The notes under the pieces were generated by a model that saw only the letters and a program-made list of their open reading frames with translations, was not told where the DNA came from and ran no database searches. DNA of 64,000 nucleotides from Granulosicoccaceae sp. 1_MG-2023 (GTDB taxonomy: Bacteria; Pseudomonadota; Gammaproteobacteria; Granulosicoccales; Granulosicoccaceae), in contig JAUOPI010000007.1 in assembly GCA_030546905.1 (NCBI GenBank), forward strand, positions 62,001 through 126,000, in the 5' to 3' direction. Of this stretch, positions 36,578 to 44,632 are shown one piece after another. How positions within the stretch are numbered: the first letter of the stretch is position 1; the number at the start of each line of letters is the position of its first letter. Made by a program: the position numbers and the translations under genes.

Positions 36578-39221
36578 GGAAGAGCTTGCCGCGTTGCGCC
36601 AACGGGTCAGTGAACTGGAATTCAGCAATGCACGCCTGAACAAAATAAACCAGGTGCTGATCGAACGTGTTGAAAGCGGGAATACAAACAAAACAACCCA
36701 CTATGCGGCCTTTGAGCATTCGGTGATCATGGCCGAACAGGTTCGCGAGCGTACCGAGCAACTCAATCAAACGCTGGAAAAACTGCGCGTCAGTAACCGC
36801 GCCCTGATCGAAGCAAACTACAAGGCCGAGATGTCGCATCAACGTCTGATCGATGCGATTGAAAGCACCTCCGATGCTTTTGCCTTGTATGACAGTCAAA
36901 GCCGCCTGGTGCTGTTTAACCGCCGTTACCGCGAGAACTGGGAAGGCTCGGGCGTGGACATCCGCGCCGGCATGACCCGCGAAGAAGTGCGTGCCCTGAT
37001 TCACAGCCATGCGCAGATCGAGCCGGCTTATGCAGAGGACGAACAAAGCGGTGAAGAGCGGCCGCGTTTGGTTTGCCGCTTGCAAAACGGGCGCTGGATT
37101 CAGATCAGCGAAAGGCCGACCTCGGACGGCGGCGTGGTCGTCCTGCATACGGATATTACCGCGCTCAAGCATATCGAAGCGGTGCGCCGCGAACAGGAAC
37201 TGGCGCAGAAGTCGCGGGTTCTGCAGCACACGGTCGATAATCTCTCGCAGGGGGTTGCGCTGGTCAATTCGGCGGGCCGCCTGGAAGTCTGGAACCGGCC
37301 TTTTGCCGAACTGAGCGGATTGCAGGAATCGGTGCTCAATGGCATGCCGGAGATGGACAGTCTGTTCGGCAAGGGCTGCGATTTTGCTCTGACGCCGCAA
37401 ACGCGTGATGCCAAGGGTGCCCCCTGTCTGAAAAAAGAAGTCACGCTGGATGACGGGCGTGTGATTGAAGTGCGCACGCATCCGACCCCGAATGACGGTT
37501 ATGTCAACACCTATACCGACATCACCGAGCGGCATATCTATGCCGAAACACTGCGTAAACGTGAGCAGTGGATACGGCTGATTACCGACCATATTCCTGC
37601 GCTGGTGGCCTATGTGGGAGCCGATCTGCGCTTTCAGTTTACCAATAAGGTCTACAGCCAGTGGTATGGCGCGAGCAATCAGTTATTGCTCGGTCGCTCC
37701 ATCACTGAAGTGCACGGCGAGGAGCAGTACCGCAAGCTCGAACCCTTTATCGAAAAAGCCCTGTCCGGGGAAAGCGTGACCTTTGAGGTGGATGAGCTCG
37801 ATGGCCGCGGCCAGCCCTGTTATATGCTGCGCTCCTATGTGCCGAATATCTCCGAATCGGGCGAGGCAGTGGGTTTGTTTATCCTGAGTCAGGATGTGAC
37901 CGAACGACGCCGTACGGCCGAAGCGCTGCAGCAGGCTTACGACAATATGGAGCAGCGGGTGCGTGAGCGTACCGCCGAGCTGACCTCGCTGAACGGGCAG
38001 CTGCGCCAGGAGATTATCGAACGCCGCAGTGTCGAGTTCCGCCTGCGTGAGGCGAAGAAAGAGGCCGAAATGGCCAATCTGTCCAAGACCAAATTTCTCG
38101 CTGCGGCCAGTCATGATCTGCTGCAACCGCTGAATGCGGCGCGCTTGTTTACCGGTGCCCTGATCGAGAAAGACCTGCATCCGGATGATGCGCATCTGGC
38201 CCGCTCGATCAGCCATTCGCTGAAGGTGGTCGAAGAGCTGCTCGAAACCCTGGTCGATATTTCCAAGCTGGATGCCGGGGTGGTGACACCGGACCTGACC
38301 GTTTTCCGGGTTAATGATCTGCTCGACAATATCGCCAATGAGTTCAATCAGGTGGCCGGTAGCGCCGGGCTTGATTTTCACTATGTGCGCAGCAGCGTCG
38401 CGATCCGCTCGGACTCGCAGATGCTGGCGCGCATTCTGCGCAACTTTCTCTCCAATGCCGTGCGCTATACCCGCCGGGGGCGGATTCTGTTCGGCTGCCG
38501 GCGGCGCCGCAATTCGCTGGTCATCGAGGTCTGGGATACCGGGCCGGGCATTCCGGAAGAGAAGCTTACGGATATCTTTCTTGAGTTTAACCGCCTGCAG
38601 TCCTCGGTCTCGGGCAAGGACAAAGGTCTGGGGCTGGGCCTGGCAATCGCGGACAAAATGTCCGGTGTTCTGGGCCATCAGGTGTTTGTCTCTTCGGTCG
38701 AAGGCAAAGGCTCGGTGTTTTCCGTTGAGGTGCCGGTGGCCGCGCTGGCTGAGGCCGAGCAAGGCGGTACACTGCAACACGAGGTGATCAGCCCGAGTCT
38801 GCTTCAGGATGCCGATATCTGGGTGGTCGACAATGATCAGGCCATCTGCGAGGGCATGGAGCGCCTGCTTGGCGGCTGGGGATGCCGCGTGGTGACAGCC
38901 TTGTCATTGGCAGACCTGCGTCGCAAAGTGGATGTGAGCAAGTCGGTGCCGGATGTGTTGATTGCCGATTACCATCTCGATGATGATGTGCTCGGGGTGG
39001 ATATGGTGCGTGAGCTGGAAGAGCTTCTGCCGGGCTTGCCGCAGGTACTGATGATCACGGCCAATTACACGCCCGAACTCAATCAGCAGATCAAACGCCT
39101 CGGTTACTTTATGCAGAACAAGCCGGTGCGGCCCATGAAACTGAAGACCACCTTGAACCATATGCTGGATTTGCCGCAGCGTACATTCGCCGCCCGTGAT
39201 GGTCTGAGCCGTCAGGCCTGA
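36567..39221 (+). CDS. nahK: Multi-PAS hybrid histidine kinase, NahK/ErcS' type
   Basis: An 884-residue cytoplasmic kinase. It has an N-terminal coiled coil (residues 1-95), three PAS domains (about 93-205, 210-325 and 330-455), a second coiled coil (EQRVRERTAELTSLNGQL), HisKA with the phospho-acceptor His in AAASHDLLQPLNA, HATPase (GPGIPEEKLTDIF; KGLGLGLAI), and a C-terminal receiver with Asp in VLIADYHLDDD. It has no membrane segment, so input must be soluble or come through partner NosP, with which it overlaps by 11 bases. Relatives in Pseudomonas (PA1976, also called ErcS') act both in biofilm control and in ethanol oxidation regulation. Its placement amid PQQ alcohol oxidation genes fits the latter. 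The convergent dehydrogenase is separated by a terminator. Confidence 0.85.
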   Translation: MQIEEELAALRQRVSELEFSNARLNKINQVLIERVESGNTNKTTHYAAFEHSVIMAEQVRERTEQLNQTLEKLRVSNRALIEANYKAEMSHQRLIDAIESTSDAFALYDSQSRLVLFNRRYRENWEGSGVDIRAGMTREEVRALIHSHAQIEPAYAEDEQSGEERPRLVCRLQNGRWIQISERPTSDGGVVVLHTDITALKHIEAVRREQELAQKSRVLQHTVDNLSQGVALVNSAGRLEVWNRPFAELSGLQESVLNGMPEMDSLFGKGCDFALTPQTRDAKGAPCLKKEVTLDDGRVIEVRTHPTPNDGYVNTYTDITERHIYAETLRKREQWIRLITDHIPALVAYVGADLRFQFTNKVYSQWYGASNQLLLGRSITEVHGEEQYRKLEPFIEKALSGESVTFEVDELDGRGQPCYMLRSYVPNISESGEAVGLFILSQDVTERRRTAEALQQAYDNMEQRVRERTAELTSLNGQLRQEIIERRSVEFRLREAKKEAEMANLSKTKFLAAASHDLLQPLNAARLFTGALIEKDLHPDDAHLARSISHSLKVVEELLETLVDISKLDAGVVTPDLTVFRVNDLLDNIANEFNQVAGSAGLDFHYVRSSVAIRSDSQMLARILRNFLSNAVRYTRRGRILFGCRRRRNSLVIEVWDTGPGIPEEKLTDIFLEFNRLQSSVSGKDKGLGLGLAIADKMSGVLGHQVFVSSVEGKGSVFSVEVPVAALAEAEQGGTLQHEVISPSLLQDADIWVVDNDQAICEGMERLLGGWGCRVVTALSLADLRRKVDVSKSVPDVLIADYHLDDDVLGVDMVRELEELLPGLPQVLMITANYTPELNQQIKRLGYFMQNKPVRPMKLKTTLNHMLDLPQRTFAARDGLSRQA

Positions 39222-39268
39222 GCCTGGGTTGTATTGTGTCGTGCCGTACAAGGCGCTAAGACAGGCAG

Positions 39269-39299
39269 AAAAAAGGCCCGGAATGTCCGGGCCTTTTTT
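39269..39299. terminator. Bidirectional terminator between nahK and the quinoprotein dehydrogenase
   Basis: A 10-bp stem AAGGCCCGGA / TCCGGGCCTT with a 3-base loop is flanked by an A-run upstream and a T6 run downstream. It works for nahK on the plus strand and for the dehydrogenase gene on the minus strand. Confidence 0.92.
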
Positions 39300-39325
39300 G
39301 CTGGTACATCCTTATGCTGAAAGGC

Positions 39326-41095
39326 TTAGTCTTTCGGCACTTTAAACGCCCAGATCGAGCCACCCTGGTTCAGGTGTTTGACGCGTTTGGCCACTTCGCC
39401 GCCCCACAGCGGAACCGCGCCACCCCAGCCTGAGGCAACCGCGACATACTGCTCGCCGTCCATTTCCCAGGTGATCGGTGTGCCGACAATGCCGGAGCCG
39501 GTGTTGAACTCGTATTTGAGCTCGCCGGTTTTGGCGTCGAGTGCTTTCAGATAGCCTTCCGGCGTACCGAAGAACACCAGATTACCGGCGGTGTTCATCG
39601 TGCCGCCCCAGAGCGGCGCGTAGTTGGTGTAACGCCAGACTTCTTTACCGGTAATCGGGTCCATTGCACGCAATACGCCGATGTAGTCCTCGTTGGTCGG
39701 ATGAATGGTGAAACCGGCACCGAGATAGGCTGCGCCTTGTTTGTAGGCAATCGGCTCATTCCAGATATCCATTTGCCACTCATTGGACGGCACATAGAAC
39801 AGTCCGGTGTCTTTGGAGTAGGACATCGGCATCCAGTTTTTACCGCCGAGGAAGGCCGGTGCTGCAACTACGGTGTTACCTTTGTTGCCGTCTTCGCCGG
39901 CCGAGGGATCGCCCGGACGGGAGGCCTCGTTATAGATCGGGCGGCCGTTTTCGTCGAGGCCGGTAGACCAGGTGATTTTGTCGACAAAGGGAAAACCGCG
40001 GATGAACTCACCGTTCTCACGGTTCAGGACGTAGAAGTAACCGTTACGGTCAGCGGTGCCGGCGGCTTTGACGGTTTTGCCGTTTTCTTCGTAATCGAAG
40101 GAGATCAGCTCGTTGACGCCGTCATAATCCCAGCCGTCGTGCGGTGTGGTCTGGAAGTGCCAGACGATTTTGCCGTCATCCGGGTCGAGTGCCAGACGTG
40201 AGGAGGAGAAGAGATTGTCGCCCGGACGCATATGCGAGTTCCAGGGCGCCGGGTTACCGGTACCGACAAACAGCAGATCGGTGTCGGGGTCGTAAGTCTG
40301 GGTCAGCCAGGGCGCTGCGCCGCCGGTTTTCCAGAGATCGCCCGGCCAGGTTTTACCCGCTTCGCCGCCGGAAATGCCGTTTTCGATTTCCTTGCCGTCT
40401 TCGTAGACGTAGCCCATATGACCTTCGACAGTCGGGCGCATCCAGGCGATTTTGCCGGTTTTGGCATCATAGGCGACGACCTTGCCGACAACACCGAACT
40501 CACCGCCGGAAATACCGGTGATGACCTTGCCTTTGATGACAGTCGGTGCGGCTGTGATGGAGTAGCCGGCCTTGTAGTCAGCGACGGTTTTTTTCCAGAC
40601 TGTTTTGCCGGTGTCTTTGTTCAGTGCGACGAGTTTGGCGTCGAGTGTGCCGAAGATCACCAGATCGTCGTACAGCGCAACACCGCGGTTGATGACGTCA
40701 CAGCAGGGCATGATGCCGTCGGGCAGGCGTGCGTCGTACTGCCACAGCTCATCACCGGTTTTAACGTCGATAGCGAAGACACGTGAGTAAGAGGCAGTGA
40801 CGTACATCACGCCGTCTTTGACCATCGGCTGGCTTTCCTGACCGCGCTGTTTCTCGCCGCCAAAAGAGAAGGCCCACACCGGGTGCATTTTTTTAACCGT
40901 GTCGGGATTGATCGCATCAAGCGGACTGTAACGCTGACCTTGAAGGCCCATACCATTGGTGACGACGTCACCGGTGGTGTCCTGGTCGTTCAGCAGGTCT
41001 TCTTCAGTGACGGTGGCGCCGGCGGTGCCGGCCAGACACAGTGCCGATACCAGTGTACTGAGAGCCAGACCTTTTATGTGGCCGTGTTTTCTCAT
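39326..41095 (-). CDS. PQQ-dependent alcohol dehydrogenase with lanthanide-type metal site (PedH/ExaF-like)
   Basis: A periplasmic 589-residue quinoprotein with a signal peptide (cleavage near residue 27, AGTAGA/TV) and no C-terminal cytochrome domain. It oxidises alcohols, passing electrons to a c-type cytochrome. Beta-propeller blades carry repeated DxxTGKxxW tryptophan docking motifs. The vicinal disulfide CC is at 131-132, and metal ligands are expected at E199 and N281. The catalytic Asp lies in GWDYDGVN (D323), with a second Asp at +2 (D325; DNA 40121-40129). That Asp is the hallmark of lanthanide-dependent enzymes such as XoxF and PedH, whereas calcium enzymes have Ala, Ser or Thr there. 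A good RBS (GGAGGAGAAG) precedes the ATG. The next genes upstream encode PqqD-family, MxaJ-like and PedF proteins. Confidence 0.93.
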   Translation of the reverse strand: MRKHGHIKGLALSTLVSALCLAGTAGATVTEEDLLNDQDTTGDVVTNGMGLQGQRYSPLDAINPDTVKKMHPVWAFSFGGEKQRGQESQPMVKDGVMYVTASYSRVFAIDVKTGDELWQYDARLPDGIMPCCDVINRGVALYDDLVIFGTLDAKLVALNKDTGKTVWKKTVADYKAGYSITAAPTVIKGKVITGISGGEFGVVGKVVAYDAKTGKIAWMRPTVEGHMGYVYEDGKEIENGISGGEAGKTWPGDLWKTGGAAPWLTQTYDPDTDLLFVGTGNPAPWNSHMRPGDNLFSSSRLALDPDDGKIVWHFQTTPHDGWDYDGVNELISFDYEENGKTVKAAGTADRNGYFYVLNRENGEFIRGFPFVDKITWSTGLDENGRPIYNEASRPGDPSAGEDGNKGNTVVAAPAFLGGKNWMPMSYSKDTGLFYVPSNEWQMDIWNEPIAYKQGAAYLGAGFTIHPTNEDYIGVLRAMDPITGKEVWRYTNYAPLWGGTMNTAGNLVFFGTPEGYLKALDAKTGELKYEFNTGSGIVGTPITWEMDGEQYVAVASGWGGAVPLWGGEVAKRVKHLNQGGSIWAFKVPKD

Positions 41096-41243
41096 TTCTT
41101 CTCCTCCGGAAGGGGAATGCCATAGGCATTTGGATTGACTTAGCCGCGTCTGAGCGGGGCCTGCAGCGGATCGGTACAGGCTGTTTTGCTCGGCGACTTC
41201 GGGATAGCTCCCTATGGCAATTGTGAAAATTTCCCGAATTTAT

Positions 41244-41253
41244 TGGTATACCA
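41244..41253. promoter_or_regulatory. Palindromes in the dehydrogenase upstream region
   Basis: The 304-base gap between the PqqD-like gene and the dehydrogenase holds a perfect 10-base palindrome TGGTATACCA (41244-41253). The heptamer TTGGTAT occurs there (41243-41249) and again at 41278-41284. An additional inverted repeat, AATGCC-ATA-GGCATT, lies at 41116-41130 close to the ribosome binding site. These are candidate regulator and leader elements; the factor is unknown. Confidence 0.4.
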
Positions 41254-41399
41254 CCGGCGCTTGAGATTTCTCATCACTTGGTATGAGCCGTGTTGAAAAT
41301 GGCGCTACAGCGGTCGGACAGCGGTTGAAATATGACGGGCAGGGGTGGTGTCGGTCAGATAGTACAAGCCTGGCACAGGCGCGGGTACGGCCTGTTCAG

Positions 41400-41714
41400 T
41401 CAGGTGCGGGACGCGCCTGAGCGGGGTGTCTGGAGAAAGCCGCGTTTGAGAAAACGCATCACAATATCAAACACCGGCGCGTTGTCGTCGCTCGCGTCGT
41501 TTTGTGTTTGAGCGTTGACTTTGTGGCTGATCTGGCCGAGCGAATGCTTGCCGTCACAGAGCAGCAGAACCTGCAGGGAATCGGCGTCCGGGAAGACCAC
41601 CTGATTCGGACCGCGCATAACCCAGCGCTTATGCAGGGTGTCGTAATAGAGTTTGCAGCTCGGGGCCAGCCCGGGCCTGAGTGAGGCAAGCGCCACATCC
41701 GTATCCTTTTCCAC
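41400..41714 (-). CDS. PqqD-family peptide chaperone-like protein
   Basis: A 104-residue soluble protein from a GTG start. The central part fits PqqD: a LRPGLAPSCKLYYD entry segment, WVMRGPNQVVFPDADSLQVLLLCDG in the position of the family's xPExVxxLNxxAxxILxLCDG, then HSLGQISHKV and a final helical FDIVMRFLKRGFLQ. PqqD binds PqqA and delivers it to PqqE. The sequence is divergent, and the gene sits 6.4 kb from pqqE, next to the MxaJ-like gene. It may be the true PqqD of a split pathway or a RiPP-recognition-element protein with another job. Confidence 0.68.
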   Translation of the reverse strand: MEKDTDVALASLRPGLAPSCKLYYDTLHKRWVMRGPNQVVFPDADSLQVLLLCDGKHSLGQISHKVNAQTQNDASDDNAPVFDIVMRFLKRGFLQTPRSGASRT

Positions 41715-41773
41715 GTTTCACAATCTTCCGTAAGTCATCAGAGCCGGCACGCCGGATGCGTGCCGGGCCGGGA

Positions 41774-42709
41774 CTATTCAGTACCTGTGTCGAGCCGGCG
41801 GTAGTAATCGGGCAGGTCGTAGAGCAGCTCGTGTTCCTCGAACCAGGCTTGTAAACGGCCTGAACGAATCTCGGCATCAATAACATCACCGACCGCATAG
41901 CCGAGCTGGCGGTAGTGGTCGTGAATGGCGATGCCGATGTCCCAGGTCTGTCGCCCCATGGTCGGAAAAGCGTTGTCGGCGTATTTCAGATTGTCGTCGC
42001 CGGCCCCGGCCAGCAGCCAGCTGATGCGTGTTTTCATGCCCATGACCGCATCGACCTGCTGTGTTTGCATGGCCTCGAAAGCGTCGGTGAGCGTCGCATA
42101 GTGGCGGGTTTTGTCACGCATCCGGCCGTTAAAGGCCGACATCATATAAAAAGAGGGAATGCTGTCGATTTCCACGCCGATGGTGTGGTATTGGAACACC
42201 GCGATGGTTTCCACTTCATCGATTTTGCGGCCGTCGTAGGCGATCTGCCATTGTTCGCGCTGGTAGGGCGCCAGCATATGGACCAGTTCGTTTTTCAGCA
42301 GCCCGAGTTCGTCGCGCCGTTCGCTGTATTCGCGGTCGTAGGGCACCCGCATCATCACATCGGCGATGTTCTTCTGCAGGCGTGAGGCATTGTCGTCGCT
42401 GACCGTGTTGTCGATCCGCGGCCCGCGCCAGATGGCATTGCGCAGGTCGGCGTCGAGATTTTCGTCCGGTGTCAGCCAGAGAATGTCCAGACGCACGCCG
42501 AGCTCGTCAGCGATACGCCGGGCCAGGGCCACGTCGATGCCTTTGGCGGTTCCGTCGTCCATCCAGGAGTAGGGCGGGAAGTCTTTATAAACGGCGATTT
42601 TGATATAGCCGGAGTCCAGCACGTCGTCGTAACTGCGCGCGCAGGCCTGACCGCTGAGGGTCAGGCCCAGCAGGGCACAGCAAATAAGGCAGGCCTTATT
42701 CTTCCACAT
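41774..42709 (-). CDS. Quinoprotein-dehydrogenase-associated periplasmic binding protein (MxaJ/XoxJ-like)
   Basis: A 311-residue exported protein. The ATG at 42709 gives a signal peptide (MWKNKACLICCALLGLTL...ACA); a longer open frame has no signal. It has the fold of family-3 solute-binding proteins (YIKIAVYKDFPPYSWMDDG, ALARRIADELGV, QQVDAVMGMKTR). The family (TIGR03871-type) is consistently encoded with PQQ dehydrogenases. XoxJ and MxaJ are thought to help activate or assemble the dehydrogenase. The start lies inside the upstream pedF gene (14-base overlap), so the two are coupled. No ABC permease or ATPase is beside it. Confidence 0.88.
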   Translation of the reverse strand: MWKNKACLICCALLGLTLSGQACARSYDDVLDSGYIKIAVYKDFPPYSWMDDGTAKGIDVALARRIADELGVRLDILWLTPDENLDADLRNAIWRGPRIDNTVSDDNASRLQKNIADVMMRVPYDREYSERRDELGLLKNELVHMLAPYQREQWQIAYDGRKIDEVETIAVFQYHTIGVEIDSIPSFYMMSAFNGRMRDKTRHYATLTDAFEAMQTQQVDAVMGMKTRISWLLAGAGDDNLKYADNAFPTMGRQTWDIGIAIHDHYRQLGYAVGDVIDAEIRSGRLQAWFEEHELLYDLPDYYRRLDTGTE

Positions 42710-43127
42710 AGATCGAAACCAGCCATGTACGGATCGCCCAGAGCGCTTCCTGACTGAGGTAATCGGCCATGGCCGGCATATAGACTTTGCCGTCACGGAC
42801 AGCGCCTTCGCGGACGCGGTAGACATACCACTCGTCGCCGTCTATGCCCGGTTCGAGCATGCGCAGATCAGGCGCGATACCGCCGGAAATACCTTCCAGG
42901 CCGTGGCAGCGGGCGCAGTTCTGGGTATAGGCCGAGGAGCCGATTTCGAGAACCTTGGCGTCGTCCGGGGAGTAAGGGTTTTCTTCCAGCCACTCGTCGC
43001 CGAGTTGCGGGAGTTCATGTGTATCTACGGCCTGCGGGGTAACGTCGCCGTGTGCCATCAGATAGCCCGGCAGTGCGATCGTAATCAGGGCGAGAGCCGT
43101 CAACAGGCTTCTGGGATGCTTCATCAT
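42696..43127 (-). CDS. pedF: Cytochrome c-550, PedF type
   Basis: A 143-residue periplasmic c-type cytochrome with a signal peptide (MMKHPRSLLTALALITIALPG) and a single heme-binding CARCH near residue 74. The axial-ligand Met is probably in GKVYMPAMADYLSQ. It begins after the signal with the family's HGDVTPQAVDTHELPQLGDEW. PedF (ExaB in P. aeruginosa) is the direct electron acceptor of PQQ ethanol dehydrogenases. It is the first gene of the minus-strand run pedF - MxaJ-like - pqqD-like - dehydrogenase. Upstream lies a 307-base divergent promoter region. Confidence 0.92.
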   Translation of the reverse strand: MMKHPRSLLTALALITIALPGYLMAHGDVTPQAVDTHELPQLGDEWLEENPYSPDDAKVLEIGSSAYTQNCARCHGLEGISGGIAPDLRMLEPGIDGDEWYVYRVREGAVRDGKVYMPAMADYLSQEALWAIRTWLVSIYVEE

Positions 43128-43243
43128 TATTATCTACTCACTTCGAAATGCGGTGTCAGTGGGTCGCGTCAATTTCAGACACTGCAAATTTTGCTGCGCG
43201 TGCTGTGCTTTGAGTAGTGTACTTTTGATGAGAGGGCGCCATT

Positions 43244-43256
43244 CTTTAGTAGTAAG
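43244..43256. promoter_or_regulatory. Imperfect copy of the PQQ-region palindrome arm
   Basis: CTTTAGTAGTAAG resembles the right half of the inverted repeat at 43334-43355 (CTTTGGTAGCAGT) at most positions. It lies ~117 bases upstream of pedF and could be a second operator facing pedF. Confidence 0.35.
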
Positions 43257-43333
43257 TTCTGAGTCGCGCCGGGCGCCGGCGGCGATGTGAATTCCGCCCG
43301 CGCCCGGCCGGGAAAATCTCCCAATCCCTTGCC

Positions 43334-43355
43334 GACTGCTACTTTGGTAGCAGTC
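43334..43355. promoter_or_regulatory. Perfect 9+9 inverted repeat: candidate ErbR operator
   Basis: Arms GACTGCTAC and GTAGCAGTC are separated by TTTG, in the 307-base divergent region between pedF and the ABC binding protein gene, ~80 bases upstream of the latter. Symmetric sites of this size suit LuxR/NarL-type dimers such as ErbR, encoded 2.5 kb away. No T-run follows, so it is unlikely to be a terminator. Confidence 0.55.
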
Positions 43356-43434
43356 AGATACTTCCATCAGCAGATACCCGCGCCGGGCCGTACGTCTACA
43401 CTACGGACACTTGTCTATTGCAGGGAGAATGTGC

Positions 43435-44610
43435 GTGCTCAGGAACTTACTACAGGCCGTGACGGCGACCTGTCTGTTGTGTTTGCCGGGCCTGAGTCAG
43501 GCGACGCTGTCGATTCCGCTGGCGTACCTGAAACTGGAGACCGAATCTGCGCCGGTCTTGTCCAACATCCTGCCGGAACCGGAGGATGCCGGCTTGCAGG
43601 GCGTGCAGCTGGCCATCAGCGACAGCAATACCACGGGGCGTTTTCTCAAACACGAGTACCGCCTTGAATCGGCCGCTGCCGACTCCGTCGCCGCGCTGAT
43701 CACACAGGCGCAAAGCTGGCTGGAGGAAGGTATTCATTACTTTGTGCTGGATATGCCGGCCGCCGGATTGCGGGAGTTTGCCGCGCATTTCGCCGATGAA
43801 CCGGTCTTGTTGTTTAACGCCGGCAGCCGCGATACCGGTTTGCGCAGCCGTGATTGTCCGGCCAACACACTCCATACACGCCCATCCGATGCCATGCTGG
43901 CCGATGCACTGGGGCAGTGGTATGTGAGCCGTAAACAGAAAAACTGGTTTCTGATCAGCGGCTCGCGTGCGCAAGACAACGGCTTTGCCGACGCCCTGCG
44001 GCGCACCGCCAAACGCTACGGCATTACGCTGGTAGCGGACAAAGCCTGGACCTTTGATACCGATCTGCGCCGCACCGCCGCGCAGGAAATGCCGGCCTTT
44101 ACCCGTGCCGATGACTATGACGCGGTGGTGGTGGCCGATGTGGCCGGCGATTTCGGTGAATATGTATTGCACAACACCTGGTTGCCGCGGCCGGTGGCCG
44201 GCACGCAGGGGCTGATGCCGTTGGCCTGGCACCGCTCGGTTGAGCAGTGGGGGGCAGCGCAGCTGCAAAAGCGCTTTGAAGAACAGGCCGGGCGCTGGAT
44301 GAACAGCGCGGACTACGCGGCCTGGGCGGCTGTGCGCAGTGTCGCCGAAGCGGTCACGCGGACCAATTCCGCCGAACCCGGCGGCGTTCTCGATTATCTG
44401 ATGTCTGACGACTTTGAGCTGGCCGGCTTTAAGGGACGCAAGCTCAGTTACCGCCGCTGGAACGGCCAGCTACGCCAGCCGGTGCCCCTGGTGCACCCGC
44501 GTGCGCTGGTCGCGCAGGCTCCCTTAGACGGCTTTCTGCACCCCGAAACTGAACTCGATACGCTCGGCCTCGAGCAGCGCGAATCCGATTGCGCGCTGTT
44601 CGTCCGCTAG
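43435..44610 (+). CDS. PQQ-associated ABC transporter substrate-binding protein
   Basis: About 391 residues from a GTG start at 43435, chosen because GGGAGA lies 6 bases upstream. An ATG at 43429 sits immediately against that ribosome binding site and is the alternative. The signal peptide is LLQAVTATCLLCLPGLSQA. The body fits the type I periplasmic binding fold of the TIGR03863-type family (SIPLAYLKLETESAP, NTTGRFLKHEYRLE, DDYDAVVVADVAGDFGEYV). These proteins co-occur with PQQ alcohol dehydrogenases, normally with an ABC ATPase and permease that are absent here. The beta-propeller gene follows after 22 bases. Confidence 0.87.
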   Translation: MLRNLLQAVTATCLLCLPGLSQATLSIPLAYLKLETESAPVLSNILPEPEDAGLQGVQLAISDSNTTGRFLKHEYRLESAAADSVAALITQAQSWLEEGIHYFVLDMPAAGLREFAAHFADEPVLLFNAGSRDTGLRSRDCPANTLHTRPSDAMLADALGQWYVSRKQKNWFLISGSRAQDNGFADALRRTAKRYGITLVADKAWTFDTDLRRTAAQEMPAFTRADDYDAVVVADVAGDFGEYVLHNTWLPRPVAGTQGLMPLAWHRSVEQWGAAQLQKRFEEQAGRWMNSADYAAWAAVRSVAEAVTRTNSAEPGGVLDYLMSDDFELAGFKGRKLSYRRWNGQLRQPVPLVHPRALVAQAPLDGFLHPETELDTLGLEQRESDCALFVR

Positions 44611-44632
44611 TACCACCTCAGGAGAAGAATTC

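Noticed and set aside
36549-37592. Long minus-strand frame opposite nahK
   Set aside because: Antisense shadow of the kinase PAS region; no recognisable motif and no ribosome binding site.
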